Source of the DNA: MED-G78 sp964275345 | GTDB taxonomy: Bacteria; Pseudomonadota; Gammaproteobacteria; Magnimaribacterales; D2472 | DNA length: 64,000 nt | Assembly: GCA_964275345.1 (NCBI GenBank) | Contig: CAXYBK010000003.1 | Location: forward strand, 558,001-622,000 | Direction of reading: 5' to 3' | Shown: positions 16,611-26,087 of the stretch, one piece after another | How the letters are laid out: every line of letters starts with the position of its first letter | Position numbering within the stretch: position 1 is the stretch's first letter | Program-made: the position numbers and the translations under genes | The notes under the pieces: model-generated | Seen by the model: the letters and a program-made list of their open reading frames with translations, nothing else | Told to the model about the DNA's origin: nothing | Databases searched by the model: none

Positions 16611-17070
16611 CTTATTTAAAATTTTTGTTACTATTATTTTTGCAAATTATTTAGATTCAAGAATAAATATATTTATGATTGATTATTATCTGAGCTTTTC
16701 ACTTGGCTTTTTAGTTTTTTGTTTTTGGGTTTTTAGTCTGCCTAATAATATATATGCACTAACAAGTTTTATAATTGGTTTATCAATTGATCTAATTTTA
16801 GGCAGTCCATTTGGATTAAATGCTCTTTTATTTACAATATCTTCTTTTTTAATCCATTCATATAGATATTCATTTAGAATATTTTCTTTTCTCCAGATAA
16901 CGATTTTTTTTGCGCTCTTATCAACATTTTATTTAGGGTTTATAAATATATTTATGAATACTGCAAATTTCTCTTATCTATTAATATTCTTAAGTTTCTT
17001 TTTAAATGGTCTAGCGTGGATATTAATATATATACTTATGAATAAATTTAAGAAGAGATTTTATAGATAA
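16597..17070 (+). CDS. mreD: Rod-shape-determining membrane protein MreD
   Basis: MreD is a polytopic inner-membrane protein of the elongasome. The 157-residue product is almost wholly hydrophobic, with about five TM helices. It carries the family text LGFLVFCFWVFSLPN and GLSIDLILGSPFGLNALLF, the latter matching the conserved DxxxGxxLGxxAL region of MreD. Similarity is low outside this, but position after mreC is decisive. Its start lies within the mreC end. Confidence 0.9.
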   Translation: MTLNNLFKIFVTIIFANYLDSRINIFMIDYYLSFSLGFLVFCFWVFSLPNNIYALTSFIIGLSIDLILGSPFGLNALLFTISSFLIHSYRYSFRIFSFLQITIFFALLSTFYLGFINIFMNTANFSYLLIFLSFFLNGLAWILIYILMNKFKKRFYR

Positions 17071-17074
17071 TAAA

Positions 17075-20000
17075 ATGATGGTATTTAGAAATTTCTTTTT
17101 CAATCGAAAATTTCTTTTTTTATTAATAAATATAACCTCAATATTACTAATACTAGTTTTAGCATTTAGCATACTTCTGTCAATTAACCCGAATTATGCA
17201 ACTCGATTTTTAGATAGGTTTTTTATTACAGACTTTAAAATAGAATATGCAGGCATTACTTCAAATGGACCAATCCTCCATCCAAATATTAAATTTAAAG
17301 ATTTCAAGTTGCTTAAAGAGAATGAGCTAATAGGTAAAACTGATAATCTAGAAGTTTCTATTAGCATCATAGAATCCCTTTTATTCAGAAAACCTATTAT
17401 TCATAATATCGTTATTGATAATGGAATAATTTATCCTCTTGAAGTAGAAGATGCTTCATTAGAATTTTTAAAAATAAATTCTAATATAAGTTTTAATAAA
17501 GATAATTTAATAAATGGCCATATTCATTTTATTCAAAATAATATTACTGGTGCTTTGTTCTTATCTGCAGATAAAGAGGTGCAAAAATATTTTATAAATC
17601 TTCCTGACAATGACTGGCTCTCTTTCTTACCACTTGGGCTAGATAATAATTTCAAAAAAATTAAATTTTCTATAAAAATGATTGGAGATGATAGAAATAA
17701 GTCTTTTAATTCAAATGGATATTTCAGACTAAGTGGAGAAGAAACTGATTTATTAAAATTTTCTACAATCAAAGGTCAATTTATTCAATCTTACAAAGAT
17801 GGAACCTCTTTAATATCATTTAGTAATTTAAATGAATCATTATTTGCAGAAGAAAATTTACTTTCCATAGATCTATCAAAAAAGATAATTAGACTATCAG
17901 ATCTAAATTTAGATAAAAATAATATTCAACTTAACGCTCTTAAAAATATTAATAAAATCCATCTAACAAATATAACTTATGTATTTGATAAAGATAAAAC
18001 ATTTTTTTCAACGATATTCAAATCTCTTAATTTAAATAATATTTACTTAGATTCCATCGAGAATCTCTCCGGGATCATCCTTGCAAATAATGATCTATTG
18101 CAACTAAAGACTAAACCTAGCCAGGTAACCTTAATAACAAATGATGGATCATCCTCAAGCTTTATACCTTATGGAAGTTCAAGTTTTAATTTTAATAATT
18201 CAATCTTAGATACCAAGTTACTCCTAAAAAATAGCGAAACAAATTTGGAATTTGAGATGTTGAATTATTCAAATGGAGCATACGACTTAAAAGTTTTAGC
18301 TAAAGAAATTAGTACAAAATTATTTTTATCATTATTTCCTAAGAATCTAATAGAAATTAAAAATAATTTAGCAAATTCTCTCAAATTAGATTCACTCGAT
18401 CATGTGAAGCTTTCTATTAAAAATGGTTTTTTAGATGAATCACTGAATGATTTAAATGGTTCAATTAGTTCTGTAAATTTTGATTATCAAATTAGTCCTA
18501 CGCAAGTTATTAATTCAGACTTAATCGATTTAAGACTTAAAAATAGCAATATTACTATTGCTTTAGGCGAAGGTTCCTATAACTCAATTCCTTTTAAAAA
18601 TGCAAAAATTCTAATAGATACCTCAGCACAAACTCTTAATTATTTTTCTGAACATTTATTATCAAATAATAATATTGAATTTGAAGGATTAGATATTACA
18701 AACTATCTTGTAGAACAGAATATTAATTTGCCCTTAAGATCAATTGGGAAGGTGAGTCTTCGTAACCAAGATAATATTAACTTTACTAAGGTATTATTTA
18801 ATAATCTTGGCCTGAAAATTTTTGAGGAATCTCAGATAAAAAATCTTGTTGGAGAAATATTTATAAAAAACTTCAATTCTGCATTTGGTTCAATTGAGGG
18901 CAATGGATTTGAACAAAATTTTGAAGCCACTTTAATTGGTAAAGACTTATCTGCAAATCCTATATTATCTTTAAATACCCAGTTAGAAATAGATATGGAA
19001 GAAATTTTCCCTGGAACTGATTTTTTGCGAATAAAAGGAAAAGAATTATCAAAGATTCAACTATCTTATAACTCAAGTGAAGGACTAGAAATTAATATAT
19101 TCACCAATTTATCTAATACAGACATTACCTCAGATATAAATTATTTTAATAAGCCCGTTGGTAATTCTTTAGATACCAAGGTTAATATTTCTAACATAAA
19201 AAAACCAAATATCCTGATAAAAAATAATCTATTTGAAACCTTATTAATCTTAGAAAAAAATAAAATTGATGGCTATTTTAAATCTGGAGATTATTTTAAT
19301 GAGATTGTTAACTCAACAAAAAACTTTAATAAATTTAAAATTTATCTAGATATTCCAGAGTTGAACTTTGAAGATCTTAATTTTAATTCATTTGATGGAA
19401 ATACTTCTAATTCAATGCAAATTGAATATCTTGAATTTCATTTTGATAAATTGAAATTACTTGGAAATAATTTTAATGCTCAAACAGGAAAAATTAATAT
19501 TCTTGGAGATGCCACAAAGCTTACTTTAAAAGGTAATGATTTAAACGGAGAAATCTCAATTGGCAGCGACGGCTTTACTAAGATAAATCTAAAGAACTCC
19601 AAGATAAAATCATTATCTTTCCCAAAAGAATCAAGATCTGAGCAATTTACTAATATTAGATTGATAGGAGAAAATATAAATATTGAAGGAATCAAAATAG
19701 ATTTATTTGATTTCTATATTTTAGAGAATTCAGAAGTTATAACAATTGATAACATAAAAGTTCAAAGCAAAATTATCAATATCGAGAAATTAGCACAAGA
19801 AGAAAAGGCATATATTAGTTACAACAAGAAAACTGATTTATATAAAGTAAAAGGCTCTTATGAGCTTAATAAGATTCCCAAAAATATTAAAAAATATCTA
19901 GGATATGATTTTGAATACCTTCAATCTAATATGAATGTTGAATGGATAAGTGCTAAGAAGCTTAATAATCTTCAGGGTAAACTGTCTTTTCTTGTTAAAG

Positions 20001-20464
20001 ATCTAAGACTCGAACAAGAAATGCCTAATTCTGTTTTAATAACCGCACTTGGAATTTTTAATTTAAAGAGTTTTTTCTCAACAATTTCTGATATAGATCT
20101 ATCAGATGAGAATCAAAGTAACTTAAATATAAATAGGGGAGCAGGAAGCTTTATATTTATGAAAGATAGAGCTAGGATCTCAGATCCATTATTCATAGAA
20201 ACTAATTTTGCAAAGATGAAGTGGATTGGTGACATACAAAAAGATAGGAAAAAAAATCTCTCTGATTTAGATTTATTTCTTGAAATGAGGCTCACTATTT
20301 CTGACAACCTCCCTTGGTATGCAGCGTTTCTGGGTGGCTTTCCAGCCGTTGCTGGCGGAATGGTTATTGGAAGCATCTTTGAAGAAGGAATTAATGATAT
20401 TTCAACTATTAATTATCAAGTCAAAGGTGACATTAATGATCCTAAATTATTAAGACTAGAGTAG
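17075..20464 (+). CDS. yhdP: YhdP-family AsmA-like protein
   Basis: This long periplasm-spanning protein is anchored by one N-terminal TM helix (about 14-37). In E. coli YhdP, with TamB and YdbH, is implicated in moving phospholipids to the outer membrane. It is 1129 residues, somewhat shorter than the 1266 of E. coli. The N-terminal AsmA-like section (YATRFLDRFFITDFKIEYAGI..ILHPNIKFKDF) is followed by a long repetitive beta-rich region. The C-terminal DUF3971/AsmA_2 part contains KGSYELNKIPKNIKKYLGYDFEYL-like text and ends NYQVKGDINDPKLLRL. Position downstream of mreBCD matches E. coli; maf and rng, which lie between in E. coli, are absent. Its end overlaps mgtE by 9 bases. Confidence 0.88.
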   Translation: MMVFRNFFFNRKFLFLLINITSILLILVLAFSILLSINPNYATRFLDRFFITDFKIEYAGITSNGPILHPNIKFKDFKLLKENELIGKTDNLEVSISIIESLLFRKPIIHNIVIDNGIIYPLEVEDASLEFLKINSNISFNKDNLINGHIHFIQNNITGALFLSADKEVQKYFINLPDNDWLSFLPLGLDNNFKKIKFSIKMIGDDRNKSFNSNGYFRLSGEETDLLKFSTIKGQFIQSYKDGTSLISFSNLNESLFAEENLLSIDLSKKIIRLSDLNLDKNNIQLNALKNINKIHLTNITYVFDKDKTFFSTIFKSLNLNNIYLDSIENLSGIILANNDLLQLKTKPSQVTLITNDGSSSSFIPYGSSSFNFNNSILDTKLLLKNSETNLEFEMLNYSNGAYDLKVLAKEISTKLFLSLFPKNLIEIKNNLANSLKLDSLDHVKLSIKNGFLDESLNDLNGSISSVNFDYQISPTQVINSDLIDLRLKNSNITIALGEGSYNSIPFKNAKILIDTSAQTLNYFSEHLLSNNNIEFEGLDITNYLVEQNINLPLRSIGKVSLRNQDNINFTKVLFNNLGLKIFEESQIKNLVGEIFIKNFNSAFGSIEGNGFEQNFEATLIGKDLSANPILSLNTQLEIDMEEIFPGTDFLRIKGKELSKIQLSYNSSEGLEINIFTNLSNTDITSDINYFNKPVGNSLDTKVNISNIKKPNILIKNNLFETLLILEKNKIDGYFKSGDYFNEIVNSTKNFNKFKIYLDIPELNFEDLNFNSFDGNTSNSMQIEYLEFHFDKLKLLGNNFNAQTGKINILGDATKLTLKGNDLNGEISIGSDGFTKINLKNSKIKSLSFPKESRSEQFTNIRLIGENINIEGIKIDLFDFYILENSEVITIDNIKVQSKIINIEKLAQEEKAYISYNKKTDLYKVKGSYELNKIPKNIKKYLGYDFEYLQSNMNVEWISAKKLNNLQGKLSFLVKDLRLEQEMPNSVLITALGIFNLKSFFSTISDIDLSDENQSNLNINRGAGSFIFMKDRARISDPLFIETNFAKMKWIGDIQKDRKKNLSDLDLFLEMRLTISDNLPWYAAFLGGFPAVAGGMVIGSIFEEGINDISTINYQVKGDINDPKLLRLE

Positions 20465-21796
20465 AAATATAGTTGCTAATCCTAAAAATGATACAAATCC
20501 AACAACATCGGTAACTGTTGTAACAACGACACTTCCAGCAATGGCTGGATCTTGTTCAAATTTTCTCAGTATCAATGGAACAAAAATACCAGCGACTACT
20601 GAACTTATAAGATTGATTATAAGTGCTGCAGCTATAAGAAGAGCCAGAGTAGAGTCGCCAAACCAGAAGAATGTACTAAATCCTATTAATATCGCCAACA
20701 CAAAACCATTTAAAATTGCTACTGCTAACTCTCTTTTAAATAGCCAAGAAAGGTTTGAAGAATTTATTTGCTCTAAAGTTAAACCTCGCAAAACAATTGT
20801 TAAAGTTTGAGTAGCTGCAACGCCACCCATGCTTGCTACTATTGGCATTAAAACTGCTACAAATACAATTTTATCAATAACATCCTGAAAGATATTAATA
20901 GTCATAGCTGCAAGAAATGCAGTAAGTAAATTCATACTTAACCAAAAGACTCTACTTTTTGCAGCTCTTCCTGGAGGCTGAAAGGTATCTTCAGCAATAC
21001 CTGCCATTCCTAAAAAGTTTTGATCTGCATCTTCTCTAATAACATCAACAACATCATCAATAGTTATTCGTCCGATTAATTTATTTTTATGATCTACAAC
21101 TGCAGAAGAAATTAAATCGTTTCTTTCAAATAATGTAGCAACTTCTTTATCATCCTCGGAAGCATCTATTGGAATAATACTTGTATCCATAACTTCTCTA
21201 ACTGTAAGACTTGGGTCTGAGGTAATTATAGTTGTAATTAATAATTCACCAACATAGAGATCATCTGAGGACACTACAAATATCTTGTCTGTATTTTCTG
21301 GAAGCTCTTTCTGAGCTCGTAAATAATTCATTACAACTTCTATAGTATGCCTTGGCCTTACGCTTATAACGTCAGTATTTAGGAGACCGCCTGCCGAATC
21401 CTCTGGGTAGATAAGAGCTTCTTCAATCCTTTGCCTGTCCCTTGAAGACATTTTACTCAGAATCATATTCATCCTATTTTCAGGAAGATGCTGAAGAATA
21501 TCTACAATTTCATCAAGCTCTAAGTCAACTACAACCTCTGAAAGCTCTTCATTTGAAATCTCTAATAGAAGTTCTTGTTGAATCTCATCTCCCAAGTCAG
21601 CTAAGACATCTCCCTCATCTTCATAATCAATTAATGACCATAATAATTTTCTTTGCTTGGGAGGAGAGGACTCAAGGCAATGGGCAAGTTCTGCCGAATT
21701 CATTTTATTAAGCAATCTTTTGATTTGATTGATTGATAAGTTAGAGGACTCATCTAGAAGCCTTGTTAAGCTTTTTTCGTTTAAAGATCTATCCAT
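20456..21796 (-). CDS. mgtE: Magnesium transporter MgtE
   Basis: This is a 446-residue MgtE-type Mg2+ channel. The N-terminal superhelical domain (about 1-125) includes LLEISNEELSEVVVDLELDEIVDILQHLPE. The paired CBS domains (about 130-255) contain YPEDSAGGLLNTD..SVRPRHTIEVVMNYLR and GRITIDDVVDVIREDA. Five TM helices from about 280 carry LMPIVASMGGVAATQTLTIVLRGL and end in GSVVVTTVTDVVGFVSFLGLA, which lines the pore with its conserved Asp. Mg2+ gating through the CBS domains is known for the family. It sits just after rpoN on the same strand and converges on yhdP with a 9-base overlap. Confidence 0.96.
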   Translation of the reverse strand: MDRSLNEKSLTRLLDESSNLSINQIKRLLNKMNSAELAHCLESSPPKQRKLLWSLIDYEDEGDVLADLGDEIQQELLLEISNEELSEVVVDLELDEIVDILQHLPENRMNMILSKMSSRDRQRIEEALIYPEDSAGGLLNTDVISVRPRHTIEVVMNYLRAQKELPENTDKIFVVSSDDLYVGELLITTIITSDPSLTVREVMDTSIIPIDASEDDKEVATLFERNDLISSAVVDHKNKLIGRITIDDVVDVIREDADQNFLGMAGIAEDTFQPPGRAAKSRVFWLSMNLLTAFLAAMTINIFQDVIDKIVFVAVLMPIVASMGGVAATQTLTIVLRGLTLEQINSSNLSWLFKRELAVAILNGFVLAILIGFSTFFWFGDSTLALLIAAALIINLISSVVAGIFVPLILRKFEQDPAIAGSVVVTTVTDVVGFVSFLGLATIFLL

Positions 21797-21824
21797 TCAT
21801 TGATTCTACATCAAGAAAATGGTT

Positions 21825-23102
21825 TTATCTTTTTCTAGAAGAAGGTATGTTTAATTTAAGACGGTATTTAGAAATTGTCCTTCTAGCAAGACTGTACCCT
21901 CTTTTATTAAGTAATAACGCTATATCTTGATCACTAAGTTTAGACTTCTCATCGTCAATAATTTTTTTTATTATCTCCATAAGCTGAATCGGGGTCACAT
22001 TTCTAGTTTTAGATACTGAGCTAATTAATAAAGATTTTAAGGGAACAACGCCCCTTGGAGTCTGAATAAATTTAGCCCGCAAAATTCGAGATATAGTTGA
22101 TGGATGTAAGCCTAATTCATCAGAAATCTCTTTATTTGTTAAAGGCTTTATTTCTAATGGCTCATTTTCAAAAAAAGCATTTTGTTTTTTACAAATTATT
22201 TCTCCAACTTTTAAAACAGTCTCATTTCTCTTTTTGACTGCTCTTAAAAGCCATTTAGCATTTTGTATTTTCTCTAAGATGCTTTCGTTAGGATCTTTTT
22301 TTAATTCATGCTGGACTGAATTAATTAATTCTTGATCAATATTTATTATTGGAAATTGATCATTAATAAAGTTAACTGAATTATTAGTATTATTTTGTGT
22401 AATGATTAGATCTGGAACTACATACTGATCATGGCTATAGCTAAGGCCCGGCGCTAAATCACATCCTTTAATAAGTTTTATTGAGTTCTCTATTAATTCT
22501 TCATCAAATTCACCCAATAATTTATTTTTTACATTAAGAATATCTAAACCAGAGCTTTCAAAAAGAATAATATTAGAGATTTGAAGCAATTGAAGATCAA
22601 TTTTTTTTCTTTTAAGTTGAATATAAATAGTTTCTTTTATATCTCTAAATCCAACTCCTGCTGGATCAAGTAAATGTATAACATCTGTTAAAACCTTTTC
22701 AATTTTTTTGAATGAAAACTTAAAATCTAAAAGATTCTCAATTTCATCTATTCCCTCAATCAATTCTCCTGAATCATCTAATGAATTGATAATAGATTCG
22801 GCAATTAGATAGTCATCCTTACTGAGGCTTAAATCATTTAATTGCTCTAACAAATTTTCTCTTAAAGATTGTTGAGCAACCACATCTTTTTCATATTCAC
22901 TAGAAAAAAAATCATCATTTAGTTCACCCTCTGATGAATCTAACTCAATTTTTTCAAGAAAAGGGTTAATATCTATCTCTTCGTTAATCTTCTGAATTAT
23001 TTCATATCTAGATAGCTGTAAAAGGTCTATTGATTTCTTAAGTTGGGGAGTGAGAGTAATTTTTTGCTTTTGAGATAATTCTCTTATCAAAGAAATGGCC
23101 AT
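21825..23102 (-). CDS. rpoN: RNA polymerase sigma-54 factor
   Basis: Sigma-54 directs transcription from -24/-12 promoters and needs an AAA+ activator. It is 425 residues, shorter than the 477 of E. coli. Region I is LSQKQKITLTPQLKKSIDLLQLSRYEI. The acidic region II is reduced. The core-binding part contains LLDPAGVGFRDIKETI. The HTH segment is ISDELGLHPSTISRILRAKFIQTPRGVVPLKSL, and the RpoN box ARRTISKYR is at 406-414 (consensus ARRTVAKYR). It follows lptB by 3 bases, as in E. coli; hpf is not behind it. No enhancer-binding activator is in the window. Confidence 0.96.
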   Translation of the reverse strand: MAISLIRELSQKQKITLTPQLKKSIDLLQLSRYEIIQKINEEIDINPFLEKIELDSSEGELNDDFFSSEYEKDVVAQQSLRENLLEQLNDLSLSKDDYLIAESIINSLDDSGELIEGIDEIENLLDFKFSFKKIEKVLTDVIHLLDPAGVGFRDIKETIYIQLKRKKIDLQLLQISNIILFESSGLDILNVKNKLLGEFDEELIENSIKLIKGCDLAPGLSYSHDQYVVPDLIITQNNTNNSVNFINDQFPIINIDQELINSVQHELKKDPNESILEKIQNAKWLLRAVKKRNETVLKVGEIICKKQNAFFENEPLEIKPLTNKEISDELGLHPSTISRILRAKFIQTPRGVVPLKSLLISSVSKTRNVTPIQLMEIIKKIIDDEKSKLSDQDIALLLNKRGYSLARRTISKYRLKLNIPSSRKR

Positions 23103-23105
23103 TAG

Positions 23106-23825
23106 CTATGAATACATTTCTCCAAGATAAACTTCACGAACTTTAGTATTTTTTATTAACTCATCGGTAGATCCCTCTGCAAGAATCTTGCCCTCACTAA
23201 GAATTAACCCTCTACTACATATTTCAAGAGCAGCACTTACATTGTGATCAGTAATAAGAATACTAATTCCTTGAGATACTAATTTATTAAGAATCTTTTT
23301 AATATCTTCAACTGCAATTGGATCTATTCCAGCAAATGGTTCATCCATCAGAATAATTTTGGGCATTGTAACTAGACACCTTGCTATTTCAACCCGTCTT
23401 CTTTGACCGCCAGAAAGCTCTCTACCTTTTTGTGTAAGGATGTTACTTAAATTGAAGTCCTCTACAATTTTATTATATTTATCTTTTAATCCTTCGTCAT
23501 GCTTCATAGATAACTGAGCTAATCCAAGAATATTATCCTCTACAGATAAGTTTTGAAAAATTGATGCCTCTTGAGGCAGGTAAGAGATTCCATGTCTTGA
23601 TCTTAAATGCATTGGCATATTAGTTATATTCACATCATTTAAAAATATTTCACCATCCGAAGGTTGAATTAATCCAGCTATAGAATAAAAGGTTGTTGTT
23701 TTACCGGCTCCATTAGGACCAAGCAGACCAACTATTTCTGCAGAATTAATACTAAAATTAATATCTTTGATAATATTTCTATTTTTTATATTCTTAGATA
23801 ATTTTTTAACACTTAAAAGGCTCAT
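23106..23825 (-). CDS. lptB: LPS export ABC transporter ATPase LptB
   Basis: LptB powers LPS extraction by LptFG. It is 239 residues with Walker A GPNGAGKTT at 36-44, Q-loop text ISYLPQEASIF, signature LSGGQRRRVEIAR at about 138-150, Walker B IILMDEPFAGIDP and switch His in LITDHNVSAAL. Order lptA-lptB-rpoN is that of E. coli. Confidence 0.97.
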   Translation of the reverse strand: MSLLSVKKLSKNIKNRNIIKDINFSINSAEIVGLLGPNGAGKTTTFYSIAGLIQPSDGEIFLNDVNITNMPMHLRSRHGISYLPQEASIFQNLSVEDNILGLAQLSMKHDEGLKDKYNKIVEDFNLSNILTQKGRELSGGQRRRVEIARCLVTMPKIILMDEPFAGIDPIAVEDIKKILNKLVSQGISILITDHNVSAALEICSRGLILSEGKILAEGSTDELIKNTKVREVYLGEMYS

Positions 23826-23827
23826 AT

Positions 23828-24241
23828 TTAATTCAAGACTTTACCATTCTGTTGATTAAATTTAATAGAAGAAGATTTAAACTTTATTCCATCATTTTCA
23901 AAATAAGCATCACCTGATAACTCAATACTATTGTCATTAAATAAATAAATATTTTTTGCTTTGCCAGCAAATGGAGAATTAGAAGAGCTAGATGTTATTT
24001 CAGCTAAATTACCAGAGATATTTAGAACCTTGTCATTGTTATTATAAATAGCACTGTCTGCTGAAATAACAATATAGTCATTTTTAATTTTCAATTTTTT
24101 CATGAAATGAATTTCATTTTTCTCTTTTAATATTTCTATTTTTTCTGATTGAATAAAAATGTCATTGTTGCTTAAATTAATTGCTAAATTAGCAGAAGCA
24201 TTAAATGTAAAAATAAAAGTTAGAAATATGAGATTTTTCAA
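23828..24241 (-). CDS. lptA: LPS transport periplasmic protein LptA
   Basis: LptA forms the periplasmic bridge for LPS. It is 137 residues, shorter than the 185 of E. coli. A signal peptide covers about 1-17 (ending FNASANLA). The OstA/LptA beta-jellyroll then follows, with EKNEIHFMKKLKIKNDYIVISADSAIYNNNDKVLNISGNLAEI. It begins exactly where kdsD ends. kdsC and lptC, normally between kdsD and lptA, are missing here. Confidence 0.88.
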   Translation of the reverse strand: MKNLIFLTFIFTFNASANLAINLSNNDIFIQSEKIEILKEKNEIHFMKKLKIKNDYIVISADSAIYNNNDKVLNISGNLAEITSSSSNSPFAGKAKNIYLFNDNSIELSGDAYFENDGIKFKSSSIKFNQQNGKVLN

Positions 24242-25207
24242 TTAAACAATTCCTGATTGAAGTAAATCATGCATTGAAATTACGCCAATTGCTTGATCGG
24301 ATTTAAAAACAACCAGTGTAAAAATTTTGTTATCCTCCATTGCTTTTGCAGCATCTATGGCAAGATCTTTTGATTCAATTGATTTGAAGTTCGGCGTCAT
24401 AACATCTTTAATAACAGTTTGATTTATATCTACCTTATTGCCAATACATCTTCTTAGATCCCCATCTGTAAATATCCCAACTATTTTATTGTTTTCTTCA
24501 ACTAAAGTCATACCAAGATTCTTGTTAGTAATTTCTAAAAGAGCATTGCTTAATAAGTCCTGAGAGCTAACTTTGGGCATATCTACCCCAGAGTGCATTA
24601 CATCAGAAACTAATAAAGTAAGAGCTTTACCAAGCTTTCCAGCAGGATGTGATTTTGCAAAATCATCCTTAGTAAATCCCTTTGCTTGAAGTAGAGTGAC
24701 AGCCAGAGCATCGCCAAAAGCCATAGCAGATGTAGTCGATGAAGTTGGGGCTAGATCTAAAGTGCAAGCTTCTTCGGAGGTTTTAATTTCTATATGGTTA
24801 TCTGAGGCCTGTGCAATTGAAGACAAAGCATTACCTGTAACAGAAACTAATTTTTTTGAAGCTCTTTTTAAAGCAGGCAGTATAGATATAATCTCTTGAG
24901 TTTCTCCTGAATTTGAGAAGAGCAAAACCATATCATCTTTTCCAATCATGCCCATATCGCCATGAGCAGCCTCAGTTGGATGAATAAAGAAAGAAGCAGT
25001 TCCCGTGCTTGATAATGTAGCAGCAATTTTTTGCGAAACATGTCCTGATTTCCCAACGCCCATTAAAATAAGCTTGCCATTCATGCTAAGGATGTCTTCA
25101 CATAATAGATTAAAGCTATCATCTAATTGATCAGATAGCTCAGAAACAACCCTTGACTCTATTTCAAAGATTTTTTTTGCAGCTTCGATATAATCAAATT
25201 TTTTCAT
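24242..25207 (-). CDS. kdsD: Arabinose-5-phosphate isomerase
   Basis: KdsD converts ribulose 5-phosphate to arabinose 5-phosphate for KDO. It is 321 residues. The SIS domain (about 30-180) contains GVGKSGHVSQKIAATLSSTGTASFFIHPTEAAHGDMGM, FSNSGETQEI, and LDLAPTSSTTSAMAFGDALAVTLL. Two CBS domains follow, with VSDVMHSG, IVGIFTDGDLRRC and VISMHDLLQSGIV. kdsA of the same pathway is at 58076. Confidence 0.96.
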   Translation of the reverse strand: MKKFDYIEAAKKIFEIESRVVSELSDQLDDSFNLLCEDILSMNGKLILMGVGKSGHVSQKIAATLSSTGTASFFIHPTEAAHGDMGMIGKDDMVLLFSNSGETQEIISILPALKRASKKLVSVTGNALSSIAQASDNHIEIKTSEEACTLDLAPTSSTTSAMAFGDALAVTLLQAKGFTKDDFAKSHPAGKLGKALTLLVSDVMHSGVDMPKVSSQDLLSNALLEITNKNLGMTLVEENNKIVGIFTDGDLRRCIGNKVDINQTVIKDVMTPNFKSIESKDLAIDAAKAMEDNKIFTLVVFKSDQAIGVISMHDLLQSGIV

Positions 25208-25237
25208 AATTTCATATAATTTTTCTTATCTTTCAAA

Positions 25238-25246
25238 TGATATAAT
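25238..25246 (+). promoter_or_regulatory. Extended -10 promoter of mlaC
   Basis: TGATATAAT is a perfect extended -10 (TGnTATAAT). It ends 6 bases before the mlaC ATG at 25253, so the expected transcription start coincides with the start codon. That predicts a leaderless or nearly leaderless mRNA. No clear -35 is seen, as is common with extended -10 elements. Confidence 0.6.
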
Positions 25247-25252
25247 AGAGCA

Positions 25253-25867
25253 ATGTTATCCATACTGAAAAATTATTTTTTATTTATATTTATTCTTTCT
25301 TTATCTTTAGATGGTAAAGCAGAAATTAATCCTCATGAGTTTATAGACAGCAAAGCTCAAGAGATGGTTCAGGTTTTAAAAGAAAATAGTGAGCTTTTTT
25401 ATACAGATAGAGACGCCTATGAAGATAAAATTAAAGTTATATTTGAACCTATTATAGATTTTAGAAGAGTTTCAGCTCTTGTAATGGGTAAAAAATATTA
25501 TGTTGCTGCAACTAAAGAGCAGAGAGCTCAATTTATTGAAGTATTTAAAAATTCTCTTTTAGATACATATTCTGAAACTCTAGCTCAATGGCAAGATCAG
25601 AAAATAGTTACAGATTTTCCTGAATCTCTTGAATTTAAAAAGCAATTAAATGTTAAACAAAATCTATTTACTTCTAGCACGTTCTATCCAATTAAATATA
25701 CTGTTAGAAGGGATGGCGATGAATGGAAAATAATTAATATCGTTGTTAATGGAGTTAATCTCGGACTAACATTTCGTAATCAATTCAGGGCGCTTGCAGA
25801 TAGTCATGATGGAGATATGAATCAAACAATAGCATCTTGGGTCTCAGATGCCGGATTTGATGAATAA
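25253..25867 (+). CDS. mlaC: Phospholipid-binding periplasmic protein MlaC
   Basis: MlaC ferries phospholipids between the outer-membrane Mla complex and the inner-membrane MlaFEDB ABC transporter. It is 204 residues with a signal peptide at about 1-22 (ending GKAEI). The Ttg2/MlaC fold shows PIIDFRRVSALVMGKKYYVAATKEQRAQFIEVFKNSLLDTYSETLAQW, then KYTVRRDGDEWKIINIVVNGVNLGLTFRNQF. mlaF, E, D and B are not upstream; divergent kdsD is there instead. ibaG and murA follow, as in E. coli. Confidence 0.93.
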   Translation: MLSILKNYFLFIFILSLSLDGKAEINPHEFIDSKAQEMVQVLKENSELFYTDRDAYEDKIKVIFEPIIDFRRVSALVMGKKYYVAATKEQRAQFIEVFKNSLLDTYSETLAQWQDQKIVTDFPESLEFKKQLNVKQNLFTSSTFYPIKYTVRRDGDEWKIINIVVNGVNLGLTFRNQFRALADSHDGDMNQTIASWVSDAGFDE

Positions 25868-26087
25868 AGATATTATAAAATCAACTATTCAAGATGCTCT
25901 TCCAGAAGCAAGCCTTGAATTTATTGGTGATGATTGTAATCTTCAGCTTTTAGTAATTTCTGATGCTTTCGAGGGTATGCCTATGATTAAAAGACATAGA
26001 ACTATTTTAGATTTACTAAGTGATTCATTTAAATCAGGTGAACTGCATGCTCTGAGCTTAAAAACAAAAACAAAAATGGAAAGCTGA
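25860..26087 (+). CDS. ibaG: BolA-family protein IbaG
   Basis: This small BolA-type protein probably partners a monothiol glutaredoxin in Fe-S or acid-stress physiology. Start ATG 25860 overlaps the mlaC end and gives 75 residues (MNKDIIKSTIQDALPEASLEFIGDDCNLQLLVI), aligned with the E. coli IbaG start. A start at 25848 adds four residues. The BolA core is IKRHRTILDLLSDSFKSGELHALSLKTKT. It overlaps murA by one base. Confidence 0.92.
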   Translation: MNKDIIKSTIQDALPEASLEFIGDDCNLQLLVISDAFEGMPMIKRHRTILDLLSDSFKSGELHALSLKTKTKMES

